NCBI RefSeq assembly: GCF_009758125.1
Contig: NZ_WRXO01000003.1
Coordinates: 186,001 to 250,000 of the forward strand
Length of the DNA stretch: 64,000 nt
Direction of reading: 5' to 3'
From: Chitinophaga oryziterrae
GTDB taxonomy: Bacteria > Bacteroidota > Bacteroidia > Chitinophagales > Chitinophagaceae
Shown: positions 34,409 through 43,128 of the stretch, piece after piece
How the letters are laid out: each line of letters opens with the position of its first letter
Position numbering within the stretch: the stretch's first letter is position 1
Notes under the pieces: generated by a model
Database searches by the model: none
What the model was told of the DNA's origin: nothing
Seen by the model: only the letters and a program-made list of their open reading frames with translations
Program-made: the position numbers and the translations under genes

Positions 34409-34598
34409 ACTGACAATTATTAGTATCTATCAAAGATAAAACAACTTGGTAACGGAAGGCGAAATTGATCGTGTATGTTTTCTATACCCTGTAAGTTTTT
34501 ATGTTCTCTAAGAAGGCATCAAGATGATATTCGGTTGGGAATAACTGTCGGTTATAACAGACAGAAACAAGTAAGTTTTGTCGGTTCCAACATGATCA

Positions 34599-34733
34599 CT
34601 ATTCCTCGTGATTCCGGGTTAATTTAATTTCGTCTTTTGAAAGAGGCCAGGAAGCAGATCTACATGCTATCAGTGAAAATGATAGTGTGAAAAAAGTCGA
34701 TACCAGGATAATAGTCCATTGTTTAGCCAGCAT
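34599..34733 (-). CDS. Possible 44-residue small lipoprotein or membrane peptide
   Basis: A short frame encodes a peptide beginning MLAKQWTIILVSTFFT, with a hydrophobic stretch to about residue 22, then LIACRS (lipobox-like, Cys 24) and a charged C-terminus (SKDEIKLTRNHEE). The layout resembles a lipoprotein signal with a very short mature part. No family is recognised and no promoter was found, so it may be chance. Confidence 0.35.
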   Translation of the reverse strand: MLAKQWTIILVSTFFTLSFSLIACRSASWPLSKDEIKLTRNHEE

Positions 34734-35263
34734 TAAATATCATTATGTTCTTAAAGATATGATAACATTTATATTTTCTCAATGGCCTCATCGCATAATC
34801 CCACTTAACATCTTTATAATCACTACTAATTGGTTCGAAAATTTACAGCTACTGGGCACTTCATAGTTCTGTACGTCATTGATTTACAGAGTTTTTTTAT
34901 TTCCCGAATGTTATAAAATCACCCTTTTTAGCCCTTTCTCCCACTATTTACGACACTCGCGATGACACTCGGTTTTGCAGGAATCCAACCGGAATTCCAC
35001 CGGCCCTACGCAAGGGAAATTAAGCTGCCCAGAATGCTAAAACACTTTATTTGACACTCGAAGTACACCATGACTTTGGCAGTCATTACACTGCAAATCG
35101 CTATATCTAAAAATCATTTCATTAAGATCTGCGATGCCCTAACGGACTTAAAATACTATTCAACATCCACCAGTTAACCTTTTGGATTTCGCATTCCTTT
35201 TAATAAATCTATTACCAGATGTAAGCAATCCACTAGTTCTTCCTTTTCGTAGGATCCTTCACT
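34734..35263. other. Intergenic region with no recognisable gene
   Basis: These 530 bases hold no open frame with a recognisable domain on either strand. They contain a local direct repeat (gacactcgcgatgacactcgg, near 34955) and one copy of the AGATCTGCGAT motif at 35125-35135 that recurs elsewhere in the window. The region may be decayed sequence. Confidence 0.5.
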
Positions 35264-35704
35264 CTATTGCACATAGCTATACTTCTTCTGCCCATTCTGA
35301 ACCTCAATTTTTTTAATGGAATTGAGGGGAATCGTTTTACGAGTGCCAAGAATCCGTGACGTAACACCCGTAACTGATACAGAATCCACCGTCATACGGT
35401 CAAAATAAAACACCGTATGTTTATGGTCTTCATAGGTGAACCTTATTTCGATTGAAGGTCCATTCAACAATACAGCTGGTTGACCTTTCTTGTCAACACA
35501 GAAAATAGAGTCTATCCGGTTAGTCAGGTAGTTGCTGCGACCTCCGAACGGACTTTGTGTTGTCACGGGTCTCAAATGTCCGCTGTCCATTCCTTGGAAT
35601 TGCCGCTTAAAACTATCAACTGGTATTGTATAAGTTTTACACGCTGTGAGACCAGCAATACCGGAAAAAATGATAATAGGGAAAATAATTTTGCTTAAGG
35701 TCAT
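35264..35704 (-). CDS. Hypothetical lipoprotein
   Basis: This 146-residue protein has a signal with lipobox GLTACKTY (Cys 22) and a mature part rich in beta-strand-like segments (IEIRFTYEDHKHTVFYFDRMTVDSVSV) and a closing KTIPLNSIKKIEVQNGQKKYSYV, which looks like a small beta barrel. No family is recognised. It stands alone between two non-coding stretches on the minus strand. Confidence 0.75.
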   Translation of the reverse strand: MTLSKIIFPIIIFSGIAGLTACKTYTIPVDSFKRQFQGMDSGHLRPVTTQSPFGGRSNYLTNRIDSIFCVDKKGQPAVLLNGPSIEIRFTYEDHKHTVFYFDRMTVDSVSVTGVTSRILGTRKTIPLNSIKKIEVQNGQKKYSYVQ

Positions 35705-35991
35705 AGTGATTAGTTAGAATCGAAGGGTTATAATAGTTCGATCAAAAATAACCAATTTCCCTTAGTCTACTGCCCTCTTGCCAATTTAACTATCATGATG
35801 CCTTCTATACTACAATGATATTTGGTAAAATGTTATATCCGGACGAGACCTTTTTACCTCTCAAAAATCATAATCACCAACGGTATTCTTTCCAGCTTTC
35901 CGAAATAATAATGCCCGGCAGCATCTCTACTGAAAGCAGTACATTCACCACCCCACAAAAGTTCTTTTTGTTCAGTGAAAATTCTTTAAAA

Positions 35992-36873
35992 TTATATTAA
36001 TACCGGCATTAGCTTATTTATTACAAACTGATCAAATGAGGTAGCTGTGTATGCCTCGGGGGTACGTGGAGTAGCATAAGCGCCATTGGAATCACCCAAG
36101 GCCTTAAATAGGTCTATTAATTCGTCTTGTATTGTTTCTCCAACCCCCCAATTGTTAAAACGGAATTTGATTTCCTCAAAGGACTCCTGCCTGTAACGTA
36201 CAGGTTTATCTGTTAAAGTAGATAATCGTAGTGCAACATCGCTAAGGGTTATATTTTCAGGTCCCATCAGGTTGAGTTTCCAATGTCCTGCCCAGTTCTC
36301 ATCCAGCAGGTATTTTGCTGCTATATTTCCTACATCCTCTGTACTGACAAACGGGATGTCATGCAGGGCGTCATAAGTAAAACTAAATTCCCCCTTTTCT
36401 TTTATGCTTTGAGCCTGCAGAAGAAAATTTTCCATGAAGTAGCCGGGCCTTAAAGCAAGCACATTTACACCCAACTTATCAAATGCTTCTTCCATTATAC
36501 CACAATAAGTAATGGTGCCGAGGTTAGGTGTTGTGCTAACCCCAAGAGAAGAGATCAACACTACTCTTTTGATGTCATTTTGTTGAACAGCGGCAATACC
36601 TGCTGCCGTTATTTTATTATACCACTCCTTTAGGCTTGGAGCAGCAGCAACCGGAGGTACAAGCCAAAACAAGGCATCTGCACCATGGGTAGCCTTAATC
36701 AACCCCGCTGCATCACTAAGATCTGCAACTTTAGCTATTGCTCCGGTAATATTTAATTTGTTTAATCTATCTATATTCTGACCAAGTAGTATTGGTATAG
36801 CGCCATTTAACACAACCTGTCTGGCGGTTGCACTTCCAATATTTCCTGTGGCTGCTGCAATTGCTATTTTCAT
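35992..36873 (-). CDS. NmrA-like NAD(P)-binding reductase
   Basis: This 293-residue atypical short-chain dehydrogenase begins MKIAIAAATGNIGSATARQV with the NmrA/SDR nucleotide motif (GNIGSAT). Further motifs are GADALFWLVPP, VVLISSLGV and LRPGYFMENFL, typical of NmrA/quinone oxidoreductase 2-like proteins. It sits 3 bp after the NTF2-like gene, in an apparent two-gene operon transcribed away from the HxlR regulator. It may act as a redox sensor or reductase for small electrophiles. A related gene at 38193 shares LRxGYFMEN. Confidence 0.88.
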   Translation of the reverse strand: MKIAIAAATGNIGSATARQVVLNGAIPILLGQNIDRLNKLNITGAIAKVADLSDAAGLIKATHGADALFWLVPPVAAAPSLKEWYNKITAAGIAAVQQNDIKRVVLISSLGVSTTPNLGTITYCGIMEEAFDKLGVNVLALRPGYFMENFLLQAQSIKEKGEFSFTYDALHDIPFVSTEDVGNIAAKYLLDENWAGHWKLNLMGPENITLSDVALRLSTLTDKPVRYRQESFEEIKFRFNNWGVGETIQDELIDLFKALGDSNGAYATPRTPEAYTATSFDQFVINKLMPVLI

Positions 36874-36876
36874 AAG

Positions 36877-37317
36877 TTATTTATTAACGTTAAACATATC
36901 CAGGGTTGCCTGAGTTCCGCCAAAAGCTTTGAGTGCAGGCAGCGGATTAGAGTATTCGCGATAAAAACTGAATTTGTCGTCTTTCAGTATGAAATACATA
37001 ATATAATCCTGTTGATACAATATTCCTGTAGAAAGGATAGTGGTTTCTCCGTGTGCTTCTGCCCAATAAGTACCTTCCTCCTGCAAAGGATATACCCTGA
37101 TATCTGAAAACTTCAGGTTGGGCATGTTCTTTAACCCCCCTTCCAGGTGATTGCGATATGCCTCCATGTTCTGTTTACCCGCTGCCCCAATGGATGGGGC
37201 ATAAGGAAATTCAATTATTGCATCATCGTTGAAAAGTGTAGTTACAGCCTCTGCTCCAACTCCAAAGGCTTTCAGTAAGGCCTCATATATCTGGTACCCC
37301 GAAGAATTATTTGCCAT
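36877..37317 (-). CDS. NTF2/SnoaL-like protein
   Basis: This 146-residue protein shows the cone-shaped NTF2-like pattern: an early helix (YEALLKAFGVGAEAVTTLF), DDAIIEFPYAP, MEAYRNHLEGGLKNMPNLKFSDIRVYP, then TYWAEAHGETTIL and a C-terminal KFSFYREYSNP. Such proteins are small-molecule isomerases, hydrolases or binding proteins. Here the function is unknown, but pairing with NmrA and divergence from HxlR is a common arrangement for quinone or aldehyde stress genes. Confidence 0.8.
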   Translation of the reverse strand: MANNSSGYQIYEALLKAFGVGAEAVTTLFNDDAIIEFPYAPSIGAAGKQNMEAYRNHLEGGLKNMPNLKFSDIRVYPLQEEGTYWAEAHGETTILSTGILYQQDYIMYFILKDDKFSFYREYSNPLPALKAFGGTQATLDMFNVNK

Positions 37318-37340
37318 ATTTTATATAATTTATCCAAAGC

Positions 37341-37400
37341 TAGGCACAAAAGTATATATTTGAAAGTAGGCACCTGAAAGTATAGTAGGCACTTTAAAGT
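37341..37400. promoter_or_regulatory. Three TAGGCAC repeats, probable HxlR operator
   Basis: TAGGCAC occurs at 37341, 37367 and 37386, each followed by a short spacer and AAAGTA. The array fills the 88-bp gap between the divergent NTF2-like and HxlR genes and ends just before the HxlR start. Such repeats suggest a regulator binding site controlling both directions; which protein binds is inferred. Confidence 0.6.
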
Positions 37401-37405
37401 AACAT

Positions 37406-37828
37406 ATGAGCGCAGCAACAAAAGCATCAGCTAAGAAAAATGGAAATTTTTTAAAATTGCAGCAAACGTTGATGGTAAAATCATCTTTAGACGAAAGCTG
37501 TATCCTCAATCAGGCTTTAACGCTGATTGCTAATAAATGGACATTACTTATTTTGATGGCACTGATGCAGGGAACTAAACGCAACAGTGAGCTGTTGCGG
37601 CAAATCAAAGGGATCTCTCCAAAAATGCTTACACAAACACTAAAAACCTTGATGGAATACGATATGGTAAAACGAAGCGTTTATCCGGAAGTACCTCCGC
37701 GTGTTGAATATGAGTTAACCGAATTTGGGGAAAGCACGGCAGATCCGCTGATAGCATTGCTGCAATGGTCTATAGACTGGGAAGATCAGATCAGTAATTT
37801 ATATAAAGCGAATTTGAATCGTACTTAG
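37406..37828 (+). CDS. HxlR-family transcriptional regulator
   Basis: This 140-residue winged-helix protein has the HxlR pattern: DESCILNQALTLIANKWTLLILMAL with the conserved Cys near residue 32, then RNSELLRQIKGISPKMLTQTLKTL as recognition helix region and VEYELTEFG as the wing. Members often sense aldehydes, quinones or disulfide stress through the Cys. It is transcribed divergently from the NTF2-like/NmrA pair across an 88-bp gap with three operator-like repeats. Confidence 0.93.
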   Translation: MSAATKASAKKNGNFLKLQQTLMVKSSLDESCILNQALTLIANKWTLLILMALMQGTKRNSELLRQIKGISPKMLTQTLKTLMEYDMVKRSVYPEVPPRVEYELTEFGESTADPLIALLQWSIDWEDQISNLYKANLNRT

Positions 37829-37986
37829 TTACTACTAGCCTGCTCAACGCTGCATCGTAATATTATTTGGTTAAATATCGGGTGATCGCACTCTTCAACT
37901 AAGATACGTCCATTAAATAAAATGATTCTCTCGCAATAAATCTCAAAATTGTTGGATTGAATATAGTAATGCAAATGAAACCTTCA

Positions 37987-38193
37987 TTAGCGTTTTTTAT
38001 CGGAAATACGGATATGAATAATTAGGTCTTGGCGGCCCAAAAAATTTTTATCACCTATCTTCCAATTGGAGATATGCGGCTTTTCAGGCAAATTAAGTTC
38101 ATCGTTGTATCTGTCTCGTTCTCTGCTTTTTTTCCACCATTCTAAAATATTATCTTTATTCCGGTACAGGTTACATTTTATTTTCAATATCAT
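37987..38193 (-). CDS. Small hypothetical protein coupled to the NmrA gene
   Basis: This 68-residue charged peptide (MILKIKCNLYRNKDN...) has its ATG overlapping the NmrA stop by one base (TAATG on the minus strand), as in coupled genes. No domain, signal or membrane segment is recognised. The overlap is the only positive evidence, so it may be a chance open frame. Confidence 0.35.
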   Translation of the reverse strand: MILKIKCNLYRNKDNILEWWKKSRERDRYNDELNLPEKPHISNWKIGDKNFLGRQDLIIHIRISDKKR

Positions 38194-39104
38194 TACAATC
38201 CAGCTAATGCTTTGTGATATATCGGAAGTAAAGTGTTATTAACAAACTCTTCGAATGAAGTAGGTGTAGTATTATCTACAGATCTTATTCCAGACATTTT
38301 TATGTGATGAGTATTGATTCCCGTTACGACTTCACCCATTAATCCAGCTACACTTTCAGAAACTCCGGAATCAAGCAAAGCTTTGGTAAAGTCGTGATTT
38401 GATATCTGTTCATATTCCAGATCGGGTTTACCGATAGCATTACCAATTATACTCACCGCTTCTGCTATAGTCAAGTCTCGTTCACCATGCAGTTCATGAA
38501 TTACTTTCCCTTCAAAATCAAGGTTCGTTAATACTTTCACAGCGTAATCGCCAATATCCTTCGTAGCGATAAAAGGAAGTTTGATATGAGGGTCAAAAGG
38601 ACCAGGTACTTTTCCAAATTGGATAATAGGCGGAATATAACCCAACATATTTTCCATAAAATAACCAGCCCGAAGATGTAGTACATTCAAATCAGGTAGT
38701 TTATTAAAAGCCAATTCCATATCGCGCAACCCGGCTACAGGGCCACTACCTGCATTAACATCCGCTCCCCAACTGCTCAATGTTACTGCATACTTTAAAC
38801 CGTTTTTTGATATCGATTGAATCAATGCTCTGATAAGCCCTGATTGAAATTCCCGAAAGTCAGGACTATCAGGAATATAGTTTGGTTGCAGAATAATCCA
38901 TGCAGCATCAGCACCTTTAAAGGCGGGCGTTAAAGCATTACCATCTGAAGGGTCAGCTTTAAAAGCTATCGCACCCTTATCTGAAAACATTTTTAATCTA
39001 TTAATATTCCTCCCTATAACATTGATATCTTTTCCCTGATCTAAAAGTCCTTCGGCTACTATACTGCTTGTTCTGGCTGTAGCACCCGTAATTACGTACC
39101 TCAT
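38193..39104 (-). CDS. NmrA-like NAD(P)-binding reductase (second)
   Basis: This 303-residue protein begins MRYVITGATARTSSIVAEGL; the nucleotide loop ITGATART deviates from the usual GxxGxxG. DAAWIILQPNYIPD, YAVTLSSWGA and LRAGYFMENML fit the NmrA family. The C-terminus closes with NTTPTSFEEFVNNTLLPIY, similar in style to the gene at 35992 (ATSFDQFVINKLMPV), indicating a common ancestor. Its upstream neighbour on the other side of an 83-bp gap is an AraC regulator on the same strand, possibly its regulator. Confidence 0.87.
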   Translation of the reverse strand: MRYVITGATARTSSIVAEGLLDQGKDINVIGRNINRLKMFSDKGAIAFKADPSDGNALTPAFKGADAAWIILQPNYIPDSPDFREFQSGLIRALIQSISKNGLKYAVTLSSWGADVNAGSGPVAGLRDMELAFNKLPDLNVLHLRAGYFMENMLGYIPPIIQFGKVPGPFDPHIKLPFIATKDIGDYAVKVLTNLDFEGKVIHELHGERDLTIAEAVSIIGNAIGKPDLEYEQISNHDFTKALLDSGVSESVAGLMGEVVTGINTHHIKMSGIRSVDNTTPTSFEEFVNNTLLPIYHKALAGL

Positions 39105-39187
39105 GATTATCCTATATTTAAATACAAAATTGAGGGTATTTAAAACAGGAAGATTACAAGAAACAATCCAATTGCTACAAAAAACAA

Positions 39188-40087
39188 TCAGGAAGCACGG
39201 AACGCATTCGGCGAAATGCCAACATTCTTTTTAAAAAAGTTGATGAAGTGAGTTACTTCATCAAACCCAAGGCACCAGCCGATCTCAGAAACATTCCATG
39301 TAGTGTTCTTCAACAACATCCTGGCTTCTATCATGATCCGGTTAGTAATCAGTGCAACAGTGGTAAGACCAAGTGCCTCCTTCAGACATTTATTCAAATG
39401 ATTAATTGTGACTGCCAGCTTATTCGCAAATTCTGCAGGGTGCCGGCGTGATACCCTTTGCATAGTTGATTCAATAGGAAACTGAGCCTCCAGTAACTCT
39501 ATGAAAGAGGCTGTGATACGCTCAGCTGCATTGAGTGCTATACGGGGTTGATGCACAAAAGGTTGGATCTTTAAAGCCTCATGCACCAGCAATTGCACCT
39601 GTGCCCTCAGCAGATCATATTTATAAACATAATTAGAAGATATACAGTCCAGCATATTTGTAAAAATATTATTGAAAGTATTGAACTGTATGCCCGATAA
39701 TAAAAATACCGGATTACCATTTTGCTGAAAGACATGAAATTTAAGTAATGAGGATAATTCATTGAAAAAACTTTCTGAAAAAATACAATAACAACCTGTC
39801 ATAACTCCCGTAATGGTTTCCAGCGAATAAGGAATATGAGGGTTTGTAAACAATAAGGCCGGTTGATCAAACTCTACAACCTGATCTCCATACTTAAACT
39901 TATAATGACCGGTAAACAGGCAAATTTTATAAAATCGTAAACGCCGGAATGACTGACATTTGTTTTCATCACCAGAAAAACCGTCCAGCTTAAATATATT
40001 AAAATGACCAGGTTCAGATTGAATATTGGGAGGAATATACTTCTCCTTGTATTCATAAAAACTTATTAAGTCCAGCGCCTTTTCCAT
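39188..40087 (-). CDS. AraC-family transcriptional regulator
   Basis: This 299-residue regulator has an N-terminal cupin-like sensor half (YKFKYGDQVVEFDQPALLFTNPHIPYSLE) and a C-terminal AraC domain (about 200-299) with FANKLAVTINHLNKCLKEALG and NVSEIGWCLGFDEVTHFINFFKKNVGISPNAFR. It is upstream of, and on the same strand as, the NmrA gene at 38193, so it may control it. Ligand unknown. Confidence 0.92.
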   Translation of the reverse strand: MEKALDLISFYEYKEKYIPPNIQSEPGHFNIFKLDGFSGDENKCQSFRRLRFYKICLFTGHYKFKYGDQVVEFDQPALLFTNPHIPYSLETITGVMTGCYCIFSESFFNELSSLLKFHVFQQNGNPVFLLSGIQFNTFNNIFTNMLDCISSNYVYKYDLLRAQVQLLVHEALKIQPFVHQPRIALNAAERITASFIELLEAQFPIESTMQRVSRRHPAEFANKLAVTINHLNKCLKEALGLTTVALITNRIMIEARMLLKNTTWNVSEIGWCLGFDEVTHFINFFKKNVGISPNAFRAS

Positions 40088-40417
40088 CTTATAAAATTAC
40101 AATAACGCTTTAAAATAAGACCAGGAGTTTTATGACATAGTAAAGAAATATCATAACGATATCAGAAAGACTGGAAATTTTCATTTATCAGATTCCTGTA
40201 AAGGTGAATCATACATCTATGTAACACTTGTTTATCAATTTGCAAAAAATCACATGTGAACCTGATCTAAGACACCAGGATTTTAGGTCATTAAGTTATA
40301 CTACAGATATTGCTGAAGGCTTATTATGCTATCGGGATGACATAACTGCCAACTGTTAAAAGGAATAAAAATCCCAACGATTTACGATTATACCTGTCCT
40401 GGAAATACCGCAAAGTA
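40088..40417. other. Intergenic region, no gene seen
   Basis: These 330 AT-rich bases lie between the start of the AraC gene and the end of the 183-residue hypothetical gene, both on the minus strand. The AraC promoter should be here. I see no open frame with a recognisable domain and no strong hairpin. Confidence 0.5.
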
Positions 40418-40969
40418 TTACAAAGTCACTTCCTTCTTTACCACCATTCCTGGTCTGTTTACTGCTGTTACAATAATCTTTGATCCATGAACAGCTTCAT
40501 TCAGCATACTAACTGTATATTTCCAGGCTTTGCCTGCAACAGTAGCCTGTCCTTCTTCTATTACTACACCATCCGCATTTACTATCATCACATCCATCTT
40601 CAGAACAAGGAATTTATCGGCTTTTATCATAATGAGATCTCCGGGTTGTCCGTGATATTCACCAATACTGACCGACTTAATTTCAGGCCCTTTAAATCTG
40701 TCTGAGAAAGCAACATTATACGCTGTTTGTCCGCCTGTAGCAACAGCACCATATAATGCTTTTATAACAGGGTCTTTAATAACCGTTTTTGCATACATTG
40801 TAGCTTCCCTGAACTGTTCCTGGTTCTTCATTTGTATTTCAGTAGCCGGCACACTGGCGGCTCTGCGTCTTTTGCTAACGATGGTTTCTCCCCCTCTCTG
40901 GCGAAAGGTCATATTACCTATAGATCCGGAGAGTCCTTTTATGAGTACGTTATTAATCAATATTGCCAT
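40418..40969 (-). CDS. Hypothetical protein with conserved GLSGSIGN N-terminus
   Basis: This 183-residue protein has no signal peptide. The N-terminus MAILINNVLIKGLSGSIGNMTFRQRGGETIVSKRRRA is glycine- and arginine-rich and reminiscent of small Bacteroidota proteins (DUF6266-like) that begin with a similar G-x-G-N-x-x-x-R pattern. The C-terminal half (about 85-183) looks like an all-beta Ig-type domain (SVSIGEYHGQPGDLIMIKADKF; VNADGVVIEEGQATV). Function unknown. It is divergent from the metalloprotease gene, with a large inverted repeat between. Confidence 0.7.
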   Translation of the reverse strand: MAILINNVLIKGLSGSIGNMTFRQRGGETIVSKRRRAASVPATEIQMKNQEQFREATMYAKTVIKDPVIKALYGAVATGGQTAYNVAFSDRFKGPEIKSVSIGEYHGQPGDLIMIKADKFLVLKMDVMIVNADGVVIEEGQATVAGKAWKYTVSMLNEAVHGSKIIVTAVNRPGMVVKKEVTL

Positions 40970-41132
40970 AAAATTATGTTTTAATCATTACAGCAATAAT
41001 AAGCGGAATTTCATTTCATTATAGAAAAAAATCCCTGAAGATGCTGGAATTACTATGCGACGAAGCTAGAAATGATACGTGAACAGTATGATACACCTTC
41101 ACAGATTATAATAAAACCCTATGTAAAGTAGC

Positions 41133-41225
41133 ATTGAAGAGGTATTGATAAGGTTCATCCTCCGTTCATCCTACGTTCGCAACGAAGGATGAACGGAGGA
41201 TGAACCTTATCAATACCTCTTCAAT
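41133..41225. repeat. Perfect 40-bp inverted repeat (93-nt hairpin)
   Basis: Arms 41133-41172 and 41186-41225 are exact reverse complements over 40 bp. After one A:A mismatch, CGTT/AACG adds four more pairs around a CGC loop. Each arm contains an imperfect 11-bp tandem direct repeat (GTTCATCCTCC, GTTCATCCTAC). It lies between two divergently transcribed genes, 163 bp from one start and 266 bp from the other, so it is not an ordinary terminator. Confidence 0.95.
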
Positions 41226-41490
41226 CCCTTTTCTTAACAATACTTCTTAGAATCTAAGTACCTGTTAAGGTGTCTTATCAAGGAGAATGAAGCGCAAAAG
41301 TTCTTTTTAAATGCACCTTTAATGCATATAGCCTGATCATAGCTAATATGGAATAGCCAGTATGCATCTTTTTTATTAAATTAATCGTGCAAATAATTAA
41401 ACCCTGATTTTAAAACATTCCCTCACCCCGGCGGGCCTCAACCATCCTTTGTTATTATGTCTTTTAACCCAAATCCCAATGAACACACAC

Positions 41491-42753
41491 ATGAAGAATC
41501 TCTCAAAAGCGCTGCTATGCACCCTCATATGCAGCTTTATACTTTTCTCCTGTAAGAAGAACCAGTTACGGGAGCAGTCCAAAAATGAGATCACACAAGA
41601 TGTGATCGCACAGATCAAAGCAATGGGATTCAGCACCCAGGAAATCAGAAGAGTAGAAAATGGTTTTGTAGTGGAAGGTGACATCTTCCTGCCTGACAAT
41701 TCATTTAAAGAAAAGACAAATGGTAGTAAACTGGTGATCGCCAAAGCGGAACAGTACCAGACCTGGAATATGATTGCCACTTCCGGACACCGGGTGATCA
41801 CTGTTTCTGTTACCAACTTACCTACCGCATATACCACTGCGGCAGATGAAGCCATTGCCCGCTACAATACGCTTGGCCTGCGTGTCTCTTTCCAGCGTGT
41901 AGCCAGCGGAGGAGAGATAGACATCATCAATGCCAACCTGGGTACGGGCATACTGGGACAATCAGCCGGTTTCCCTGACGTCTATGGCAACCCGCCCAGC
42001 CCTATCCGGCTTAACGCCTCTTATATCGGCAGTAACCCTGATCAGGGATGGATGGCTACGATCATTGCACATGAAATAGGACATACCATCGGCTTCCGTC
42101 ATACTGATTATTTCAATCGGGCATACAGCTGCGGTTCCGGCGGAAATGAAGGCGACGCCGGCGTGGGGGCTGATCATATACCCGGCACCCCTACAGCAGG
42201 CGATCCTAACAGCTGGATGCTGGCCTGTGTAGGTACTGGCGTAAACCGCCCCTTTAATACCAATGACCAGGTAGCCCTTAACTACCTGTACGGCGAAATC
42301 AGCGGTAGCAGTTCCATACCTGACGGTATTTACAAGATCGTAAGCGAAGCCAGTGGAAAGGTGGTAGATGTAGATGCCAACTATATTAACGACAATGGCA
42401 CCAAAGTACAGCAATGGAGCTGGTTAAACGGCGACAACCAGAAATGGTCGTTCACTTACCTGGGCAACGGTTATTATCGTATCACCAGTGTGGCCAGCGG
42501 GAAAGTACTGGATACCGACGCTAATATAATAGCGGCCAACGGTACCAAGGTACAACAGTGGGACTGGCTGAGCGGTGATAACCAGCAATGGGTAGTACGG
42601 CCCGAAGCCAACGGTACCTATGCCATTGTCAACAAACGGAGTGGAAAAGTACTGGATGTAGACGCCAATTATATTAATGACGACGGCACCAAAATGCAGC
42701 AATGGGCATGGCTGAACGGTGCCAATCAGCGCTGGTATATACAGACGCCCTGA
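41491..42753 (+). CDS. HEIGH-type (M57-like) metalloprotease with ricin-type lectin domain, lipoprotein
   Basis: From ATG 41491 the product is 420 residues, with signal and lipobox FSCKKNQ (Cys 21); an in-frame ATG at 41479 is an alternative. The metalloprotease core has IIAHEIGHTIGFRH (His 194, Glu 195, His 198, His 204), the extended HExxH zinc motif of M57/metzincin-like peptidases. Residues about 275-420 are a beta-trefoil of three near-identical ricin-type repeats (VDANYINDNGTKVQQW, TDANIIAANGTKVQQW, VDANYINDDGTKMQQW). It is presumably surface exposed and uses the lectin part to anchor to glycans. It is transcribed alone. Confidence 0.9.
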   Translation: MKNLSKALLCTLICSFILFSCKKNQLREQSKNEITQDVIAQIKAMGFSTQEIRRVENGFVVEGDIFLPDNSFKEKTNGSKLVIAKAEQYQTWNMIATSGHRVITVSVTNLPTAYTTAADEAIARYNTLGLRVSFQRVASGGEIDIINANLGTGILGQSAGFPDVYGNPPSPIRLNASYIGSNPDQGWMATIIAHEIGHTIGFRHTDYFNRAYSCGSGGNEGDAGVGADHIPGTPTAGDPNSWMLACVGTGVNRPFNTNDQVALNYLYGEISGSSSIPDGIYKIVSEASGKVVDVDANYINDNGTKVQQWSWLNGDNQKWSFTYLGNGYYRITSVASGKVLDTDANIIAANGTKVQQWDWLSGDNQQWVVRPEANGTYAIVNKRSGKVLDVDANYINDDGTKMQQWAWLNGANQRWYIQTP

Positions 42754-43128
42754 TTCTTTTGAAGCATAAGCGGTGATGAGGCCCGCTTTTGATTAATTGT
42801 TACTTTGAAATCAGACCTTCCCTATACTTTTTTCTCAATCCTGAATGTGACGAAGTACAGGCCTAAGCTCGTAGATTTTTCTATTTCTTCCCGATAATTT
42901 CCTTTCGGTGTGCCATTCCCCAATCTGTCTTTAGCGTTTGGCCACGTTAGATGCAATTACTATTGCTTTGTCGATAGAATTGGGTGTTAAAAATATACGT
43001 ATTAACTCCATTTTGCCCGGTGCTGTAGAAACCAAAGGCTCACATCGCTCAGGCTCTTTTTGTCTATAATACATAGAATGAAAAACGAGTAACTCCCTGT
43101 TTAAATGACTGGTTAAAGTACCTCCAGA
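42754..43128. other. Intergenic region with weak terminator only
   Basis: These 375 bases lie between the converging metalloprotease and GH43 genes. A small hairpin (AAGCGG at 42768-42773 with CCGCTT at 42783-42788, followed by TT) may terminate the protease transcript. Otherwise no gene or repeat is visible. Confidence 0.45.

Noticed and set aside
34940..35100. Possible transposase remnant in the 35 kb gap
   Set aside because: Minus-strand translation gives only short stretches between stops, with no transposase motif and no terminal inverted repeats.
35815..36000. 61-residue plus-strand frame before the NmrA gene
   Set aside because: No signal, domain or coupling; it overlaps the 3' end of the convergent NmrA gene.
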